DNA of 64,000 nt from Eubacterium barkeri (GTDB lineage: Bacteria > Bacillota > Clostridia > Eubacteriales > Eubacteriaceae). The notes beneath the pieces are model-generated. The model was not told the DNA's origin and did no database searches. It saw only the letters and a list, made by a program, of their open reading frames with translations. Position 1 is the first letter of the stretch. Every line of letters starts with the position of its first letter. This document shows positions 1 through 8,639 of this stretch, piece by piece. The stretch lies in assembly GCF_900107125.1 (NCBI RefSeq), contig NZ_FNOU01000001.1:216340-280339 (forward strand), in the 5' to 3' direction. The position numbers and the translations under genes are program-made.

Positions 1-522
1 AGCATTTTAAATGATGGGTTAGTTGCCGCCATGGACGAAGTCGGCGTATTATTTTCAAAAGGCGATTTATTCGTACCGGAAATGCTCATGGCCGCAACAG
101 CCATGAAAGCAGGTCTGGAAGAATTAAAACCGGTGCTGGGCGCTGGCGTAGCAGGTAAGGGCACCATCGTCATCGGAACCGTTGAAAAGGACCTCCACGA
201 TATCGGCAAGAACCTCGTGGCCATGATGATGGAAAGCTCTGGCTTCACGGTCATTGATTTAGGCATCGATGTCCCCAAGGAAAAATTCATCGAAGCAGCC
301 AAGGAAAACAAAGCGGATATGATCTGCCTGTCTGCCCTTTTGACGACCACCATGGCCAATATGCGGGATACTGTGGAAGCCATCAAAGCCGATGGCATCG
401 CAGCCAAGGTTATGGTCGGCGGCGCACCGGTTACCGAAGAATTTGCAACGGAAATCCATGCGGATGCTTATGCCAATGATGCTGGTGGTGCCGTCATCCT
501 TGCCCGCCAATTCATGGCATAA
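1..522 (+). CDS. Corrinoid (B12-binding) methyl-carrier protein, 5' end cut by window
   Basis: The frame is open to base 1, so the visible 173 residues lack the N-terminus; family members are about 210 aa. The first methionine (base 31) lies inside the conserved helical cap domain and is not the start. Residues 64-69 read DLHDIG, the lower-ligand motif in which His66 coordinates the cobalt of the corrinoid, followed by a Rossmann-like B12 domain (GGAPV near residue 140). The family (MtbC/MtqC/MtvC/MtgC) accepts a methyl group from a substrate-specific MttB- or MtgB-type methyltransferase and passes it to tetrahydrofolate through a partner enzyme. That partner is the next gene, 16 bp downstream. 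The substrate methyltransferase should lie left of the window, so the substrate (methylamine, betaine, O-methyl aromatic) cannot be told. Confidence 0.93.
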   Translation, partial: SILNDGLVAAMDEVGVLFSKGDLFVPEMLMAATAMKAGLEELKPVLGAGVAGKGTIVIGTVEKDLHDIGKNLVAMMMESSGFTVIDLGIDVPKEKFIEAAKENKADMICLSALLTTTMANMRDTVEAIKADGIAAKVMVGGAPVTEEFATEIHADAYANDAGGAVILARQFMA

Positions 523-538
523 AAAACGGAGGAAAAGC

Positions 539-1336
539 ATGTATATAGTAGGAGAATTAATTAACGCCAGCCGGAAAAGCGTTGGTGAAGCCATCAAAGC
601 CGGTGATGCGGAATTCATCAAGAAATTAGCAAAGGACCAGGCCGACGCAGGCGCCACCTTCATCGATGTCAATGCCGGCATCTTTGTCGATCAGGAAGGT
701 GACTACATGGAATGGCTGATCAAGAATGTCCAGGAAGTGACCAACACCCCCATCTCCATCGACAGTCCGGACTACCATGTCATCGAGCGCGCTCTGAAGC
801 TCACGGGTGAAGATGCCCTCATCAATTCCATTTCCTATGAAGAAGGACGCTATGAATCCATCCTCTCCCTGGTGGAAGGAACGAAGCTGAAGGTCGTCGC
901 GCTTTGCATGGACGACCAGCGGATGCCGGAAACGAAGGAGGACCGACTGCGCATCGCAGATATCCTGGTCGATGGCCTCATCGGAAAGGGTGTCGATATC
1001 GGAGATATCTTCGTCGATCCTCTGGTGCAGCCCGTATCGACGGATGTCACCTTCGGCATGGGCTTCATCGACGCCATTGAAGGACTAAAAGAAAAATATC
1101 CAGGTATCCACACCGCCTGCGGCTTGTCCAATATTTCCTACGGCCTGCCGGAACGGAAATTCTTAAACCGGACCTTCGCTGTCATGGCCATTGCTAAGGG
1201 ACTGGACGGCCTATTGATCGATCCCCTGGACGATAAGATGATGACCGCCATAAAAGGTGCTGAAGCCTTGGCCGGGCGGGATAAATTCTGCGCCAAATAT
1301 ATGAAGGCCTATCGGAAAAAACAACTCAGTATCTAA
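539..1336 (+). CDS. Methyltetrahydrofolate:corrinoid protein methyltransferase (pterin-binding family)
   Basis: 265 aa, ATG at 539 after the Shine-Dalgarno GGAGG at 528-532. The fold is the TIM-barrel pterin-binding family of AcsE, MtvA and MtqA: an N-terminal GELIN segment, DVNAG near residue 43, SIDSP near residue 76, and NSIS near 97. It should transfer the methyl group from the corrinoid protein encoded immediately upstream to tetrahydrofolate, feeding the methyl branch of the Wood-Ljungdahl pathway, or run in reverse. The length fits the family (260-270 aa). The sequence does not separate MtqA-, MtvA- and MtgA-type specificity, so no symbol is given. A strong hairpin follows, making this the last gene of its operon. 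Confidence 0.9.
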   Translation: MYIVGELINASRKSVGEAIKAGDAEFIKKLAKDQADAGATFIDVNAGIFVDQEGDYMEWLIKNVQEVTNTPISIDSPDYHVIERALKLTGEDALINSISYEEGRYESILSLVEGTKLKVVALCMDDQRMPETKEDRLRIADILVDGLIGKGVDIGDIFVDPLVQPVSTDVTFGMGFIDAIEGLKEKYPGIHTACGLSNISYGLPERKFLNRTFAVMAIAKGLDGLLIDPLDDKMMTAIKGAEALAGRDKFCAKYMKAYRKKQLSI

Positions 1337-1357
1337 CACGAGAACATCCCCTCAGGG

Positions 1358-1395
1358 TAAATCAAGCTCCGGATAAAAACCGGGCTTGATTTATT
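1358..1395 (+). terminator. Rho-independent terminator of methyltransferase operon
   Basis: Inverted repeat: TAAATCAAGC (1358-1367) pairs with GCTTGATTTA (1384-1393), extended by CCGG/CCGG with one bulge, followed by T-rich sequence. It closes the one-carbon operon. Confidence 0.8.
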
Positions 1396-1546
1396 TATAT
1401 CAGTTATCATGCCATAAAGTGGCGTCTGTGGAAATTCTTGGGCAAATGAACTGATTCCTTCAAATGAAAAAACAGACAATTTGGATAAACCGTCCATGGT
1501 ATTTCGGGAAAAGAATGGTTATAATAAAAAAATCGGATGTAATCCA

Positions 1547-1602
1547 TGTAAATGTGTAAGTGTGTGTAAACTCTTTTTATTACGGGTAAAAAGAGATATA
1601 AT
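1547..1602 (+). promoter_or_regulatory. Possible regulatory region in the 565-bp gap before the butyrate operon
   Basis: No convincing gene was seen in 1396-1906. The stretch holds TGTAAAT at 1547-1553, TGTAAG at 1555-1560 and TGTAAA at 1565-1570. Then comes a 9-bp inverted repeat, CTCTTTTTA (1571-1579) and TAAAAAGAG (1587-1595), directly followed by a TATAAT hexamer (1597-1602). The arrangement suggests a regulated upstream promoter that would give a long leader for the butyrate operon, but no good -35 box is visible. The TGTAAAT motif recurs in front of the pdu operon (47857-47873). The remaining part, 1603-1790, is AT-rich with nothing recognised. Confidence 0.35.
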
Positions 1603-1794
1603 GACAATTAATAATCAATATGATTTTTTTAAGAGAATGGGGAATACATGAACATCTATTATTAAGAGTGTCATTAATAATTATAGGAAAAACCTTAAGC
1701 GCGACTGCGTAAAATTGCATTCTGGAAAATTAAAGTAAACACTAAAAAAGAAGAATGTATAACCTTTTCAACAGAAAATTATCTTGTTATTATC

Positions 1795-1839
1795 TTGACA
1801 AACTCCCAAAATGTGCTAGTATTGTTATATATTTAACAG
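1795..1839 (+). promoter_or_regulatory. Butyrate-operon promoter overlapping a Rex-type operator
   Basis: A consensus -35 TTGACA (1795-1800), a 16-bp spacer ending in an extended TGC, and the -10 TAGTAT (1817-1822) form the promoter. Starting at its last base, 1822-1839 reads TTGTTAT-ATAT-TTAACAG. This has the 7-4-7 layout of the Rex consensus TTGTTAA-NNNN-TTAACAA, with 12 of 14 arm positions matching. Rex represses butyrate and solventogenic genes in clostridia when NADH/NAD+ is low; that role here is inferred from the site and the genes downstream. Rex itself is not in this window. Confidence 0.75.
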
Positions 1840-1868
1840 ACGGTCCCACGAGCATTCGGTTCGTCTGT
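1836..1868 (+). promoter_or_regulatory. Leader hairpin upstream of thl
   Basis: ACAGACG (1836-1842) pairs with CGTCTGT (1862-1868) across a 19-nt loop. It lies at the very 5' end of the predicted transcript and may stabilise the mRNA or act as a second operator half. No T-tract follows, so it is not an obvious terminator. Confidence 0.4.
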
Positions 1869-1921
1869 CAAAATAAAAAAATAATCACAAAGTAATGTGA
1901 GATTTAATGGAGGGTATCAAA

Positions 1922-3109
1922 GTGGCAAAAGAAGTCGTATTAGTAGGCGCTTGCCGTACAGCAATGGGTAGCATGGGCGGAAGTCTGAAAGGTGTTCCCG
2001 CTGCTGATTTAGGAGCAATCGTCATCAAGGAAGCTGTCGAACGTGCTGGCATCAAACCCGAAGATGTCGACGAAGTCCTCATGGGCTGTGTCATCCAGGC
2101 TGGTTTAGGACAGAACGTTGCCCGCCAGGCCTCGATCAAAGCTGGTCTGCCCATCGAAGTTCCGGCAATGACCCTGAACAACGTTTGTGGATCTGGCCTT
2201 AAAGCCGTTAACTTAGCTGCTGATATGATCATCGCAGGGGATGCTGATGTCGTGATCGCAGGTGGGATGGAAAACATGTCCGCTGCACCCTACGCTGTTC
2301 CCAATGCCCGTTATGGTTACAGAATGGGCGATGGCAAATTAGTGGATACCATGATTAAAGATGCGCTGTGGGATGCCTTTAATGACTATCACATGGGTGT
2401 CACTGCAGAAAATGTCGCTGAAGAATGGGGAATCACCCGTGAAATGCAGGATGAATTTGCAGCAAAGAGCCAGCAAAAATGTGAAGCAGCTCAGGCAGCT
2501 GGCGTGTTTGAAGCAGAAATCGTCCCTGTCCCTGTTAAAGTAAAAAGAGAAATCGTCGAATTTAAAGTGGATGAATTCCCGAGAAAAGGCGTGACCGCAG
2601 AAGGTTTAGGAAAACTGAAACCCTGCTTCAAATTTGATGGCACCGGTACAGTAACCGCTGCCTCCGCTTCTGGGATTAATGATGGGGCTGCGGCTATCGT
2701 CGTTATGTCCGCTGAAAAAGCAGAAGAATTAGGTGTAAAACCCATGGCAAAATGGGTCGTAGGTGCTTCCGCCGGCGTTCGCCCCGAAGTGATGGGTGTT
2801 GGCCCCATTGCCGCAACCGAGAAAGCCTTCGCTAAGGCCGACCTGACCATGGATGACATGGACCTGGTCGAAGCTAACGAAGCTTTTGCCGCACAGTCCT
2901 GCGCTGTTGGCAAAGATCTTGAAATCCCGGAAGAAAAACTCAACATCTCCGGTGGCGCAATCGCTTTAGGCCATCCTGTTGGGGCTTCTGGCTGCCGTAT
3001 CCTGGTTACCCTGCTCCACGGCCTGCAGCGGACTGGTAAGAAAACCGGTTTAGCGACACTGTGTGTTGGTGGTGGTATGGGTGTTGCCACTGTTGTAGAA
3101 GCATTATAA
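1922..3109 (+). CDS. thlA: Acetyl-CoA C-acetyltransferase (thiolase)
   Basis: Condenses two acetyl-CoA to acetoacetyl-CoA, the first step of butyrate synthesis in the cytoplasm. The GTG at 1922 is chosen over the in-frame ATG at 1907 because the strong Shine-Dalgarno GGAGGG (1909-1914) lies between them, 7 nt from the GTG. The protein is then 395 aa, normal for thiolases. The acyl-accepting Cys89 sits in NNVCGSG, the active-site His in GHPVGASG, and the second catalytic Cys in CVGGGMG near the C-terminus. First gene of the operon thl-crt-hbd-bcd-etfB-etfA, all on the same strand with short gaps. Confidence 0.96.
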   Translation: MAKEVVLVGACRTAMGSMGGSLKGVPAADLGAIVIKEAVERAGIKPEDVDEVLMGCVIQAGLGQNVARQASIKAGLPIEVPAMTLNNVCGSGLKAVNLAADMIIAGDADVVIAGGMENMSAAPYAVPNARYGYRMGDGKLVDTMIKDALWDAFNDYHMGVTAENVAEEWGITREMQDEFAAKSQQKCEAAQAAGVFEAEIVPVPVKVKREIVEFKVDEFPRKGVTAEGLGKLKPCFKFDGTGTVTAASASGINDGAAAIVVMSAEKAEELGVKPMAKWVVGASAGVRPEVMGVGPIAATEKAFAKADLTMDDMDLVEANEAFAAQSCAVGKDLEIPEEKLNISGGAIALGHPVGASGCRILVTLLHGLQRTGKKTGLATLCVGGGMGVATVVEAL

Positions 3110-3133
3110 GCACAAAAACAAAGGAGATTCTCC

Positions 3134-3910
3134 ATGGGTTTTGTAAAATATGAAGCAGACGGCGCAGTCGCTGTCATCACCATCGATCGTGAAAAGGCAC
3201 TCAATGCCTTGAATTCCGAAGTCCTTGGGGACTTGGAAGCCGTCATTGATGGCATCGATTTAGACGTTATCCGTGCGGTCGTTATCACCGGTGCTGGCGC
3301 AAAATCCTTTGTCGCTGGTGCAGATATCGGAGAAATGAGCGCATTAACAAAGGCAGAAGGGGAAGCTTTCGGTAAGAAGGGAAATGATGTTTTCCGTAAA
3401 ATCGAAGTATTACCTATTCCCGTTATTGCAGCCGTTAATGGCTTTGCACTGGGCGGTGGCTGTGAGCTCTCCATGAGCTGTGACATCCGCTTAGCTGCCG
3501 ATAACGCACTCTTTGGACAGCCGGAAACCGGCTTGGGGATTACCCCTGGATTTGGCGGAACCCAACGTTTAGCTCGCCTGATCCCAGTGGGAAAAGCCAA
3601 GGAAATGGTTTATGCCGGAACCAACATCAAGGCAGAGGAAGCCAAAGCCCTGGGATTGGTTAATGCTGTCTATCCCCAGGAAGAGCTGATGCCCGCTGCC
3701 CTTAAACTGGCAGGCAAGATTGCAAAGAACGCTCCCATCGCCGTGCGTAATTGCAAAAAAGCCATCAATGATGGTTTAGAAGTCGGGATGGATGACGCCA
3801 TTGTTATCGAAGAAAAGCTCTTTGGCGATTGCTTTGAAAGCGCAGATCAAAAAGAAGGCATGGCTGCTTTCCTCGAAAAAAGGAAACACGAACCCTTCAC
3901 AAACTGCTAA
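3134..3910 (+). CDS. crt: 3-Hydroxybutyryl-CoA dehydratase (crotonase)
   Basis: 258 aa of the enoyl-CoA hydratase family. Dehydrates 3-hydroxybutyryl-CoA to crotonyl-CoA. Visible motifs are the oxyanion-hole segment AGADIGEM (residues about 61-68), LGGGCELSMSCD with the first catalytic Glu, and QPETGLGITPG with the second. The start is supported by AGGAG about 8 nt upstream of the ATG at 3134. It lies 24 bp after thiolase, in the order of the reactions' operon rather than the pathway (hbd acts before crt). Short-chain specificity is inferred from context. Confidence 0.95.
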   Translation: MGFVKYEADGAVAVITIDREKALNALNSEVLGDLEAVIDGIDLDVIRAVVITGAGAKSFVAGADIGEMSALTKAEGEAFGKKGNDVFRKIEVLPIPVIAAVNGFALGGGCELSMSCDIRLAADNALFGQPETGLGITPGFGGTQRLARLIPVGKAKEMVYAGTNIKAEEAKALGLVNAVYPQEELMPAALKLAGKIAKNAPIAVRNCKKAINDGLEVGMDDAIVIEEKLFGDCFESADQKEGMAAFLEKRKHEPFTNC

Positions 3911-3936
3911 GACAGAGAATTAAATTAAGTGATGAC

Positions 3937-3968
3937 AAAGAGGGAATCCCAATTGGGGTTTCCTCTTT
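3937..3968 (+). terminator. Intra-operon hairpin between crt and hbd
   Basis: AAAGAGG-GAA-TCCC (3937-3950), loop AATT, then GGGG-TTT-CCTCTTT (3955-3968), followed by A-rich rather than T-rich DNA. More likely an mRNA-stability or partial attenuation element than a full terminator, since the downstream genes have no obvious promoter of their own. Confidence 0.6.
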
Positions 3969-3996
3969 AAAAGAAAAAAATCAGGAGGACTAAACA

Positions 3997-4836
3997 ATGA
4001 AAGTTGGCGTAATTGGCGCAGGTACAATGGGCTCTGGGATTGCCCAGGTTTTTGCAGCAACCGATGGTTATGAAGTCGTCTTATGCGATATCAAACAGGA
4101 ATTTGCTGATGGTGGTAAGGCTAAAATCGAAAAAGCATTAACCAAACAGGTCGCAAAGGGCCGTATGGAAGAAGCTAAAAAAGATGAAATCTTAGGTAAG
4201 ATTACCACTGGCTTAAGAGACAAGGTAGCAGACTGTGATCTGGTTGTCGAAGCAGTGTTAGAACAGATGGAAATGAAACATGAACTCTTTGGGGCGCTTC
4301 AGGAAATCTGTAAACCAGACTGTATCTTCGCTTCCAACACATCATCCTTATCCCTTACCGAAATGAGCAAGGGCCTGGATCGTGCTGTTATTGGGATGCA
4401 CTTCTTCAACCCCGTACCGGCAATGAAATTAGTTGAAGTCATCGCTGGCTACAACACCGATCAGGAAACCGTTGATAAGATCTTTGAAATTTCCAAAGAA
4501 ATTGGAAAAACCCCTGTACAGATCAAAGAAGCTGCTGGCTTCGCTGTTAACCGTATCCTCATTCCGATGATTAACGAAGCCATTGGCGTCTATGCTGCTG
4601 GCACCGCCTCTGTCGAAGATATCGACACGGCCATGAAATTGGGTTGTAACCACCCCATGGGACCTCTGGCACTGGGCGACTTAATCGGATTAGATGTTGT
4701 TTTAGCCATTATGGAAGTACTCCAGGCTGAAACTGGATTAGACAAATATGCTCCCGAACCGCTTCTCAGAAAGATGGTCCGTGGTGGTGCTTTAGGTATG
4801 AAGTCCGGTAAAGGCTTCTACGATTACAGTAAATAG
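3997..4836 (+). CDS. hbd: 3-Hydroxybutyryl-CoA dehydrogenase
   Basis: 279 aa, the usual length. Reduces acetoacetyl-CoA to (S)-3-hydroxybutyryl-CoA with NAD(P)H. The N-terminal Rossmann motif GAGTMGSGIAQ (residues 7-17) binds the dinucleotide; MHFFNPVPAMKLVEVI carries the catalytic His and supporting Glu; the C-terminal helical domain (NHPMGPLALGDLIGLD) mediates dimer formation. AGGAGG precedes the ATG by 8 nt. It is the NADH-consuming step that makes Rex-type control of the operon sensible. Confidence 0.96.
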   Translation: MKVGVIGAGTMGSGIAQVFAATDGYEVVLCDIKQEFADGGKAKIEKALTKQVAKGRMEEAKKDEILGKITTGLRDKVADCDLVVEAVLEQMEMKHELFGALQEICKPDCIFASNTSSLSLTEMSKGLDRAVIGMHFFNPVPAMKLVEVIAGYNTDQETVDKIFEISKEIGKTPVQIKEAAGFAVNRILIPMINEAIGVYAAGTASVEDIDTAMKLGCNHPMGPLALGDLIGLDVVLAIMEVLQAETGLDKYAPEPLLRKMVRGGALGMKSGKGFYDYSK

Positions 4837-4941
4837 TAAGTCTTTAACAGGCATGGGCTGATGCGGCAATGCCGGCTGCACAGCCGATGCCTTTATCTGT
4901 CTCCAATTGGGGATGTTAAAGAAAAATTTAGGAGGAACAGT

Positions 4942-6078
4942 ATGGATTTCAAACTGAGCAAAGAACATGAGATGCTGCGGACCATGTACCGTGATTTTGC
5001 AGAAACAGAAGTCAAACCCCTTGCCCAGGAAGTCGACGAAACAGAACGCTTCCCGGCCGAAACGGTTGAAAAAATGAAAAAATTCGGTATGTTGGGTATT
5101 CCCTTCTCCAAAGAAGTTGGGGGACAGGGCTGTGATACCTTAGCATACATTATGTGTGTTGAAGAGCTTTCCCGGGTATGTGGGACCACAGGCGTTATCG
5201 TCTCTGCCCATACTTCACTGGGGACCGATCCGGTTCTCAAATATGGGAAGCCAGAAGTCATTGAAGAATTTGGGAAAAAGCTTGCTTCCGGGGAATACCT
5301 GGGTGCTTTTGGTTTAACTGAAGCTGGCGCAGGTACTGATGCTGCCGGTCAGCAGACCAAAGCCATTAAAGATGGTGATAACTACATCATCAATGGTTCC
5401 AAAATCTTCATTACCAATGGGGGTAAGGCTGACACCTATGTCATCATGGCCATGACCGACAAAAGTAAGGGAACCAAAGGGATTTCTGCATTCTTAGTAC
5501 CTGCAACAACCCCTGGCTTCTCCATCGGGACTAAAGAAAAGAAAATGGGGATTCGTGGTTCTTCCACCACCGAACTGATCTTCGAAGATATGGTCATTCC
5601 TGCAAACTACATGCTGGGCAAAGAAGGCAAGGGCTTCGGTCTTGCTATGAAAACCCTGGATGGCGGCCGGATCGGTATCGCTGCACAGGCACTGGGCCTG
5701 GCACAGGGTGCCTTAGACGAAACCATCGCCTATGTCAAAGAACGGAAACAATTTGGTCGTTCCATTGCTAAATTCCAGAACACCCAATTCCAACTGGCTG
5801 ATATGTACGCTAAAATCGAAGCCGCCCGTAACCTGGTTTACAAGGCTGCTATTGCAAAAGACACCCAGAAAATCTTCTCCGTTGAAGCTGCAACCGCAAA
5901 ACTCTTCGCCGCAGAAGTTGCCATGGAAGTCACCACCAAATGCGTACAGCTCTTCGGCGGCTACGGCTACACCCGTGATTATCCCGTTGAACGGATGATG
6001 CGTGATGCCAAAATCACCGAAATCTATGAAGGTACCAGCGAAGTCCAGCGTATGGTCATCTCTGGCGCTATTCTCTAG
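4942..6078 (+). CDS. bcd: Butyryl-CoA dehydrogenase (acyl-CoA dehydrogenase)
   Basis: 378 aa. The ATG at 4942 follows AGGAGG (4930-4935) and yields the canonical N-terminus; an open frame further upstream has no ribosome-binding site. Reduces crotonyl-CoA to butyryl-CoA. FAD-family signatures are present: GAFGLTEAGAGTDA for substrate and FAD binding, QLFGGYGYTRDYPVER, and IYEGTSEVQ near the C-terminus with the catalytic Glu. Together with the EtfB and EtfA genes that follow, it should form the flavin-bifurcating Bcd-Etf complex, which couples crotonyl-CoA reduction to ferredoxin reduction by NADH. Bifurcation is known for homologues and not shown by sequence alone. Confidence 0.96.
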   Translation: MDFKLSKEHEMLRTMYRDFAETEVKPLAQEVDETERFPAETVEKMKKFGMLGIPFSKEVGGQGCDTLAYIMCVEELSRVCGTTGVIVSAHTSLGTDPVLKYGKPEVIEEFGKKLASGEYLGAFGLTEAGAGTDAAGQQTKAIKDGDNYIINGSKIFITNGGKADTYVIMAMTDKSKGTKGISAFLVPATTPGFSIGTKEKKMGIRGSSTTELIFEDMVIPANYMLGKEGKGFGLAMKTLDGGRIGIAAQALGLAQGALDETIAYVKERKQFGRSIAKFQNTQFQLADMYAKIEAARNLVYKAAIAKDTQKIFSVEAATAKLFAAEVAMEVTTKCVQLFGGYGYTRDYPVERMMRDAKITEIYEGTSEVQRMVISGAIL

Positions 6079-6098
6079 GAAGACAGGAGGAAAAACAC

Positions 6099-6881
6099 GT
6101 GAATATAGTAGTATGTGTCAAACAAGTACCGGATACCAACGAAGTCAAGCTGGATCCAGTAAAAGGGACATTGATCCGTGAAGGCGTCCCCAGCATCATG
6201 AACCCCGATGATAAGGCCGGCCTGGAAGCTGCCCTTCAGATTAAAGACGCCACCGGTGCCCACATTACTGTGGTCTCCATGGGACCTCCCCAAGCCGATG
6301 ACGTTCTCCGTGAAGCCCTGGCTATGGGAGCAGACGAAGCGATTCTGGTAACCGACCGTGCCTTTGGTGGTGCGGATACCTGGGCGACATCCACCACCAT
6401 TGCTGCCGCCATTGCAAAACTGGACTACGACCTCATCATCACTGGCCGTCAGGCGATTGATGGAGACACCGCACAGGTTGGTCCACAGATTGCAGAGCAC
6501 TTGAACCTACCCAATGTCAGCTATGCTGAAGACATCCAGGTGGATGGGGATTCTGTGGTCATTAAGCGCCAGTATGAAGATCGCTACCACAGTGTCAAGG
6601 TAAAAATGCCTTGCCTGATCACCGCTTTAGGCGAAATGAACACCCCTCGTTATATGACCCCCGGTGGAATATTTGATGCCTATCGTGAAAAAGAAGTCCA
6701 GATCTGGACCCAGGAAACCGTCCAGGCCGACGTTGATAACATCGGGCTGAAAGGCTCTCCAACCCGTGTCTTTAAATCCTTCCCCAAGGCATTAAAAGAA
6801 CCTGGCACCGTTGTTCAGCTTGACCCACAGGAATCCGCTGATTTCATCGTGGAAAAACTGAAAGAAAAATTCATTATATAG
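6099..6881 (+). CDS. etfB: Electron transfer flavoprotein, beta subunit
   Basis: 260 aa, GTG start at 6099 preceded by AGGAGG. Opens with MNIVVCVKQVPDT, typical of EtfB, and has GRQAIDGDTAQVGPQ with the signature nucleotide-binding loop (in bifurcating Etfs this subunit binds the bifurcating FAD). Pairs with the alpha subunit encoded 16 bp downstream and with Bcd upstream. Confidence 0.95.
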   Translation: MNIVVCVKQVPDTNEVKLDPVKGTLIREGVPSIMNPDDKAGLEAALQIKDATGAHITVVSMGPPQADDVLREALAMGADEAILVTDRAFGGADTWATSTTIAAAIAKLDYDLIITGRQAIDGDTAQVGPQIAEHLNLPNVSYAEDIQVDGDSVVIKRQYEDRYHSVKVKMPCLITALGEMNTPRYMTPGGIFDAYREKEVQIWTQETVQADVDNIGLKGSPTRVFKSFPKALKEPGTVVQLDPQESADFIVEKLKEKFII

Positions 6882-6897
6882 GAAAGGGTGAGAATAG

Positions 6898-7908
6898 ATG
6901 AGTATTCAAGATTATAAAGGTGTATTCACCTTCGTACAGCAAGTAGATAATGAAATTACCCCCGTTTCCTATGAATTAATCGGAAAGGGTAAAGAACTGG
7001 CTGCTGATCTCGGAACCGAAGTGACCGCTGTTGTCCTTGGCTCCGGTGTTACCACAATGGCTGATGATTTAGCAAAGCATGGTGCAGACCGTGTGATTGT
7101 TGTTGATGATCCTGCACTGGATGTCTATACCACAGAACCTTATGTTCATGCTTTTGTGGAAATTATCAATAAATACAAACCAGAAATCTGCCTCTTTGGC
7201 GCAACCGCCATCGGCCGTGACATGGCACCCCGGGTCTCTGCCCGCGTCCACACCGGCTTAACCGCAGACTGTACAAAGCTGGAAATCAACCCTGAAGACA
7301 AGGGCCTCATGATGACCCGTCCCGCCTTTGGTGGGAACATCATGGCGACCATCCTCTGCCCGGAACACCGTCCGCAGATGTCCACTGTCCGTCCTGGGGT
7401 TATGCAGAAAGCACCCTTTGACGAAAACGCCAAAGCAGATGTTATTGTTGAAGAAATTGCTGATTTAGCTGCGCACAAAAACGTTGAAATCCTGGATATT
7501 GTTAAAACCGTATCCGAAAAAATGGATATCGCAGATGCGAACATTTTGGTATCTGGTGGTCGTGGAATGGGCTGCCCCGAAAATTTCAGCATGTTAGAAG
7601 ATTTAGCGGATGTTTTAGGTGGTACCGTGGCATCTTCCCGTGCCTGTGTTGACGCCGGCTGGGTCGAAAAAGGCATTCAGGTCGGACAGACCGGGAAAAC
7701 CGTTCGTCCCAACCTGTACATTGCCTGTGGGATCTCCGGTGCAATCCAGCATTTAGCTGGGATGGAAGAATCCGACATCATCGTCGCGATCAATAAAGAC
7801 GAAACCGCACCCATCTTCAACGCTGCCGATTACGGTGTCGTTGGCGATGTCTGCAAAATCGTACCGCTTCTGACGGAAGCGCTAAAAAAGGAAAGAGCTG
7901 CTAAATAA
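6898..7908 (+). CDS. etfA: Electron transfer flavoprotein, alpha subunit
   Basis: 336 aa. The N-terminal ETF domain is followed by the C-terminal FAD-binding domain (about residues 205-330): [33 protein letters not shown] and [14 protein letters not shown]. Last gene of the butyrate operon, closed by a strong bidirectional terminator. There is no N-terminal ferredoxin-like extension of the kind found in some lactate-linked EtfA proteins, which fits a role with butyryl-CoA dehydrogenase. Confidence 0.95.
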   Translation: MSIQDYKGVFTFVQQVDNEITPVSYELIGKGKELAADLGTEVTAVVLGSGVTTMADDLAKHGADRVIVVDDPALDVYTTEPYVHAFVEIINKYKPEICLFGATAIGRDMAPRVSARVHTGLTADCTKLEINPEDKGLMMTRPAFGGNIMATILCPEHRPQMSTVRPGVMQKAPFDENAKADVIVEEIADLAAHKNVEILDIVKTVSEKMDIADANILVSGGRGMGCPENFSMLEDLADVLGGTVASSRACVDAGWVEKGIQVGQTGKTVRPNLYIACGISGAIQHLAGMEESDIIVAINKDETAPIFNAADYGVVGDVCKIVPLLTEALKKERAAK

Positions 7909-7940
7909 TAAAGTAGGGCTTTCATTAATATTACCTAACG

Positions 7941-7973
7941 TAAAAGACCGTGCCCCTTAAGCACGGTCTTTTA
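7941..7973. terminator. Bidirectional terminator between etfA and merR
   Basis: A 13-bp perfect stem: TAAAAGACCGTGC (7941-7953) with GCACGGTCTTTTA (7961-7973). It serves etfA on the plus strand and the convergent merR gene on the minus strand, whose last codons overlap it. Confidence 0.88.
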
Positions 7974-8367
7974 CATTTTCCAATTCTAATTGATCCCGCA
8001 TGGCATATACAGCACAAGCTTCATCGTAAAACTGAATCCGGTGCTCTACAATTTCTAAATTCTTTTCCAATTCAGCAATTTTTTTCATTAGGGCTACCCG
8101 ATGGTCAATAAAAATCTGACGCCGCTCAGAAAGGGTGGATGTTCCTTTCATAAATAAATCGATATAATATTTAATCTCCTTGAGGGGCATTCCCGTATCC
8201 TTTAAGCAGCAAATGGTTTGAATCCATTCAATATCTGAATCTGTAAAGATGCGGTTACCCGTTTCTGTCCGTCCCACCATGGGGAGTAATCCAGATTTGT
8301 CATAAAAGCGCAGGGTGTGGATACTCAGGCCCGTTCGTTCAGATGCTTCTTTAATGGTATAGTCCAT
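7957..8367 (-). CDS. MerR-family transcriptional regulator
   Basis: 136 aa. The start at 8367 is preceded on the minus strand by AAAGGAG at 5 nt; a longer in-frame start lacks this. The N-terminal winged helix-turn-helix (residues 1-70: YTIKEASERTGLSIHTLRFYD, GLL, R, GNRIFTDSDIEW) is classic MerR, followed by a long dimerisation helix (about 85-118). There is no metal-binding cysteine pair, so it belongs with the NmlR/AdhR/BltR-like group whose signals vary. Three dyads with a shared CTARAG core lie in the following 300 bp, one placed inside a 19-bp promoter spacer, the standard MerR activation geometry. Its target is very probably the micropeptide operon at 8732-9057 and perhaps itself. Confidence 0.9.
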   Translation of the reverse strand: MDYTIKEASERTGLSIHTLRFYDKSGLLPMVGRTETGNRIFTDSDIEWIQTICCLKDTGMPLKEIKYYIDLFMKGTSTLSERRQIFIDHRVALMKKIAELEKNLEIVEHRIQFYDEACAVYAMRDQLELENVKDRA

Positions 8368-8387
8368 GGGTTCTCCTTTTGCAAATC

Positions 8388-8403
8388 CTAAAGTCACCTT
8401 TAG
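8388..8403. promoter_or_regulatory. MerR-type operator, site 1 (in front of merR)
   Basis: CTAAAG-TCAC-CTTTAG, perfect 6-bp arms, 20 bp upstream of the merR start codon. Its position suits autoregulation. No clear merR promoter boxes could be assigned around it. Confidence 0.6.
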
Positions 8404-8460
8404 TTTATGCGAGAAATGTTAAACACAGCTTAAATAAAAGAGAAAAGGAGAGGAACAGGG

Positions 8461-8494
8461 TGCCCAATCCTAGAGTAAACTCTAGGATTGGGCA
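8461..8494. promoter_or_regulatory. 34-bp near-perfect palindrome containing MerR-type operator, site 2
   Basis: Sixteen-base arms (TGCCCAATCCTAGAGT at 8461-8476 and its exact complement at 8479-8494) separated by AA. The centre CTAGAGT-AA-ACTCTAG matches the MerR-type core of sites 1 and 3. No T-tract follows and no promoter boxes flank it, so it is better read as an operator than as a terminator. The rest of 8495-8639 shows nothing recognisable. Confidence 0.6.
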
Positions 8495-8639
8495 TAAAAC
8501 TTAATCGGAGCTTAAGTCAATGGCGAAGAATGCCCCGGGAAGCCAGAAGACATGAAGTCTTGGAAAGTTAGGTATACCGTCCTATCGAAATGTAATTTAG
8601 TGTAATTATAAACTAATGTGAAAATAATTGAAAAATCCC

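Noticed and set aside
1407..1607. Minus-strand frame of 66 codons in the gap before the butyrate operon
   Set aside because: No ribosome-binding site, odd composition, and it overlaps the inverted repeat and TGTAAAT array, which look regulatory.
2491..3600. Long minus-strand open frame (369 codons) across thl and crt
   Set aside because: Antisense shadow of two clear plus-strand genes; Ser/Pro/Ala-rich translation without domain, and no ribosome-binding site.
8461..8494. Transcription terminator
   Set aside because: The stem is perfect but there is no T run on either strand, and its centre matches two other MerR-type dyads.
8520..8555. Eleven-codon frame starting ATGGCGAAG upstream of the MerR-activated promoter
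   Set aside because: No ribosome-binding site, lies outside the predicted transcript, and has no similarity to the three micropeptides.
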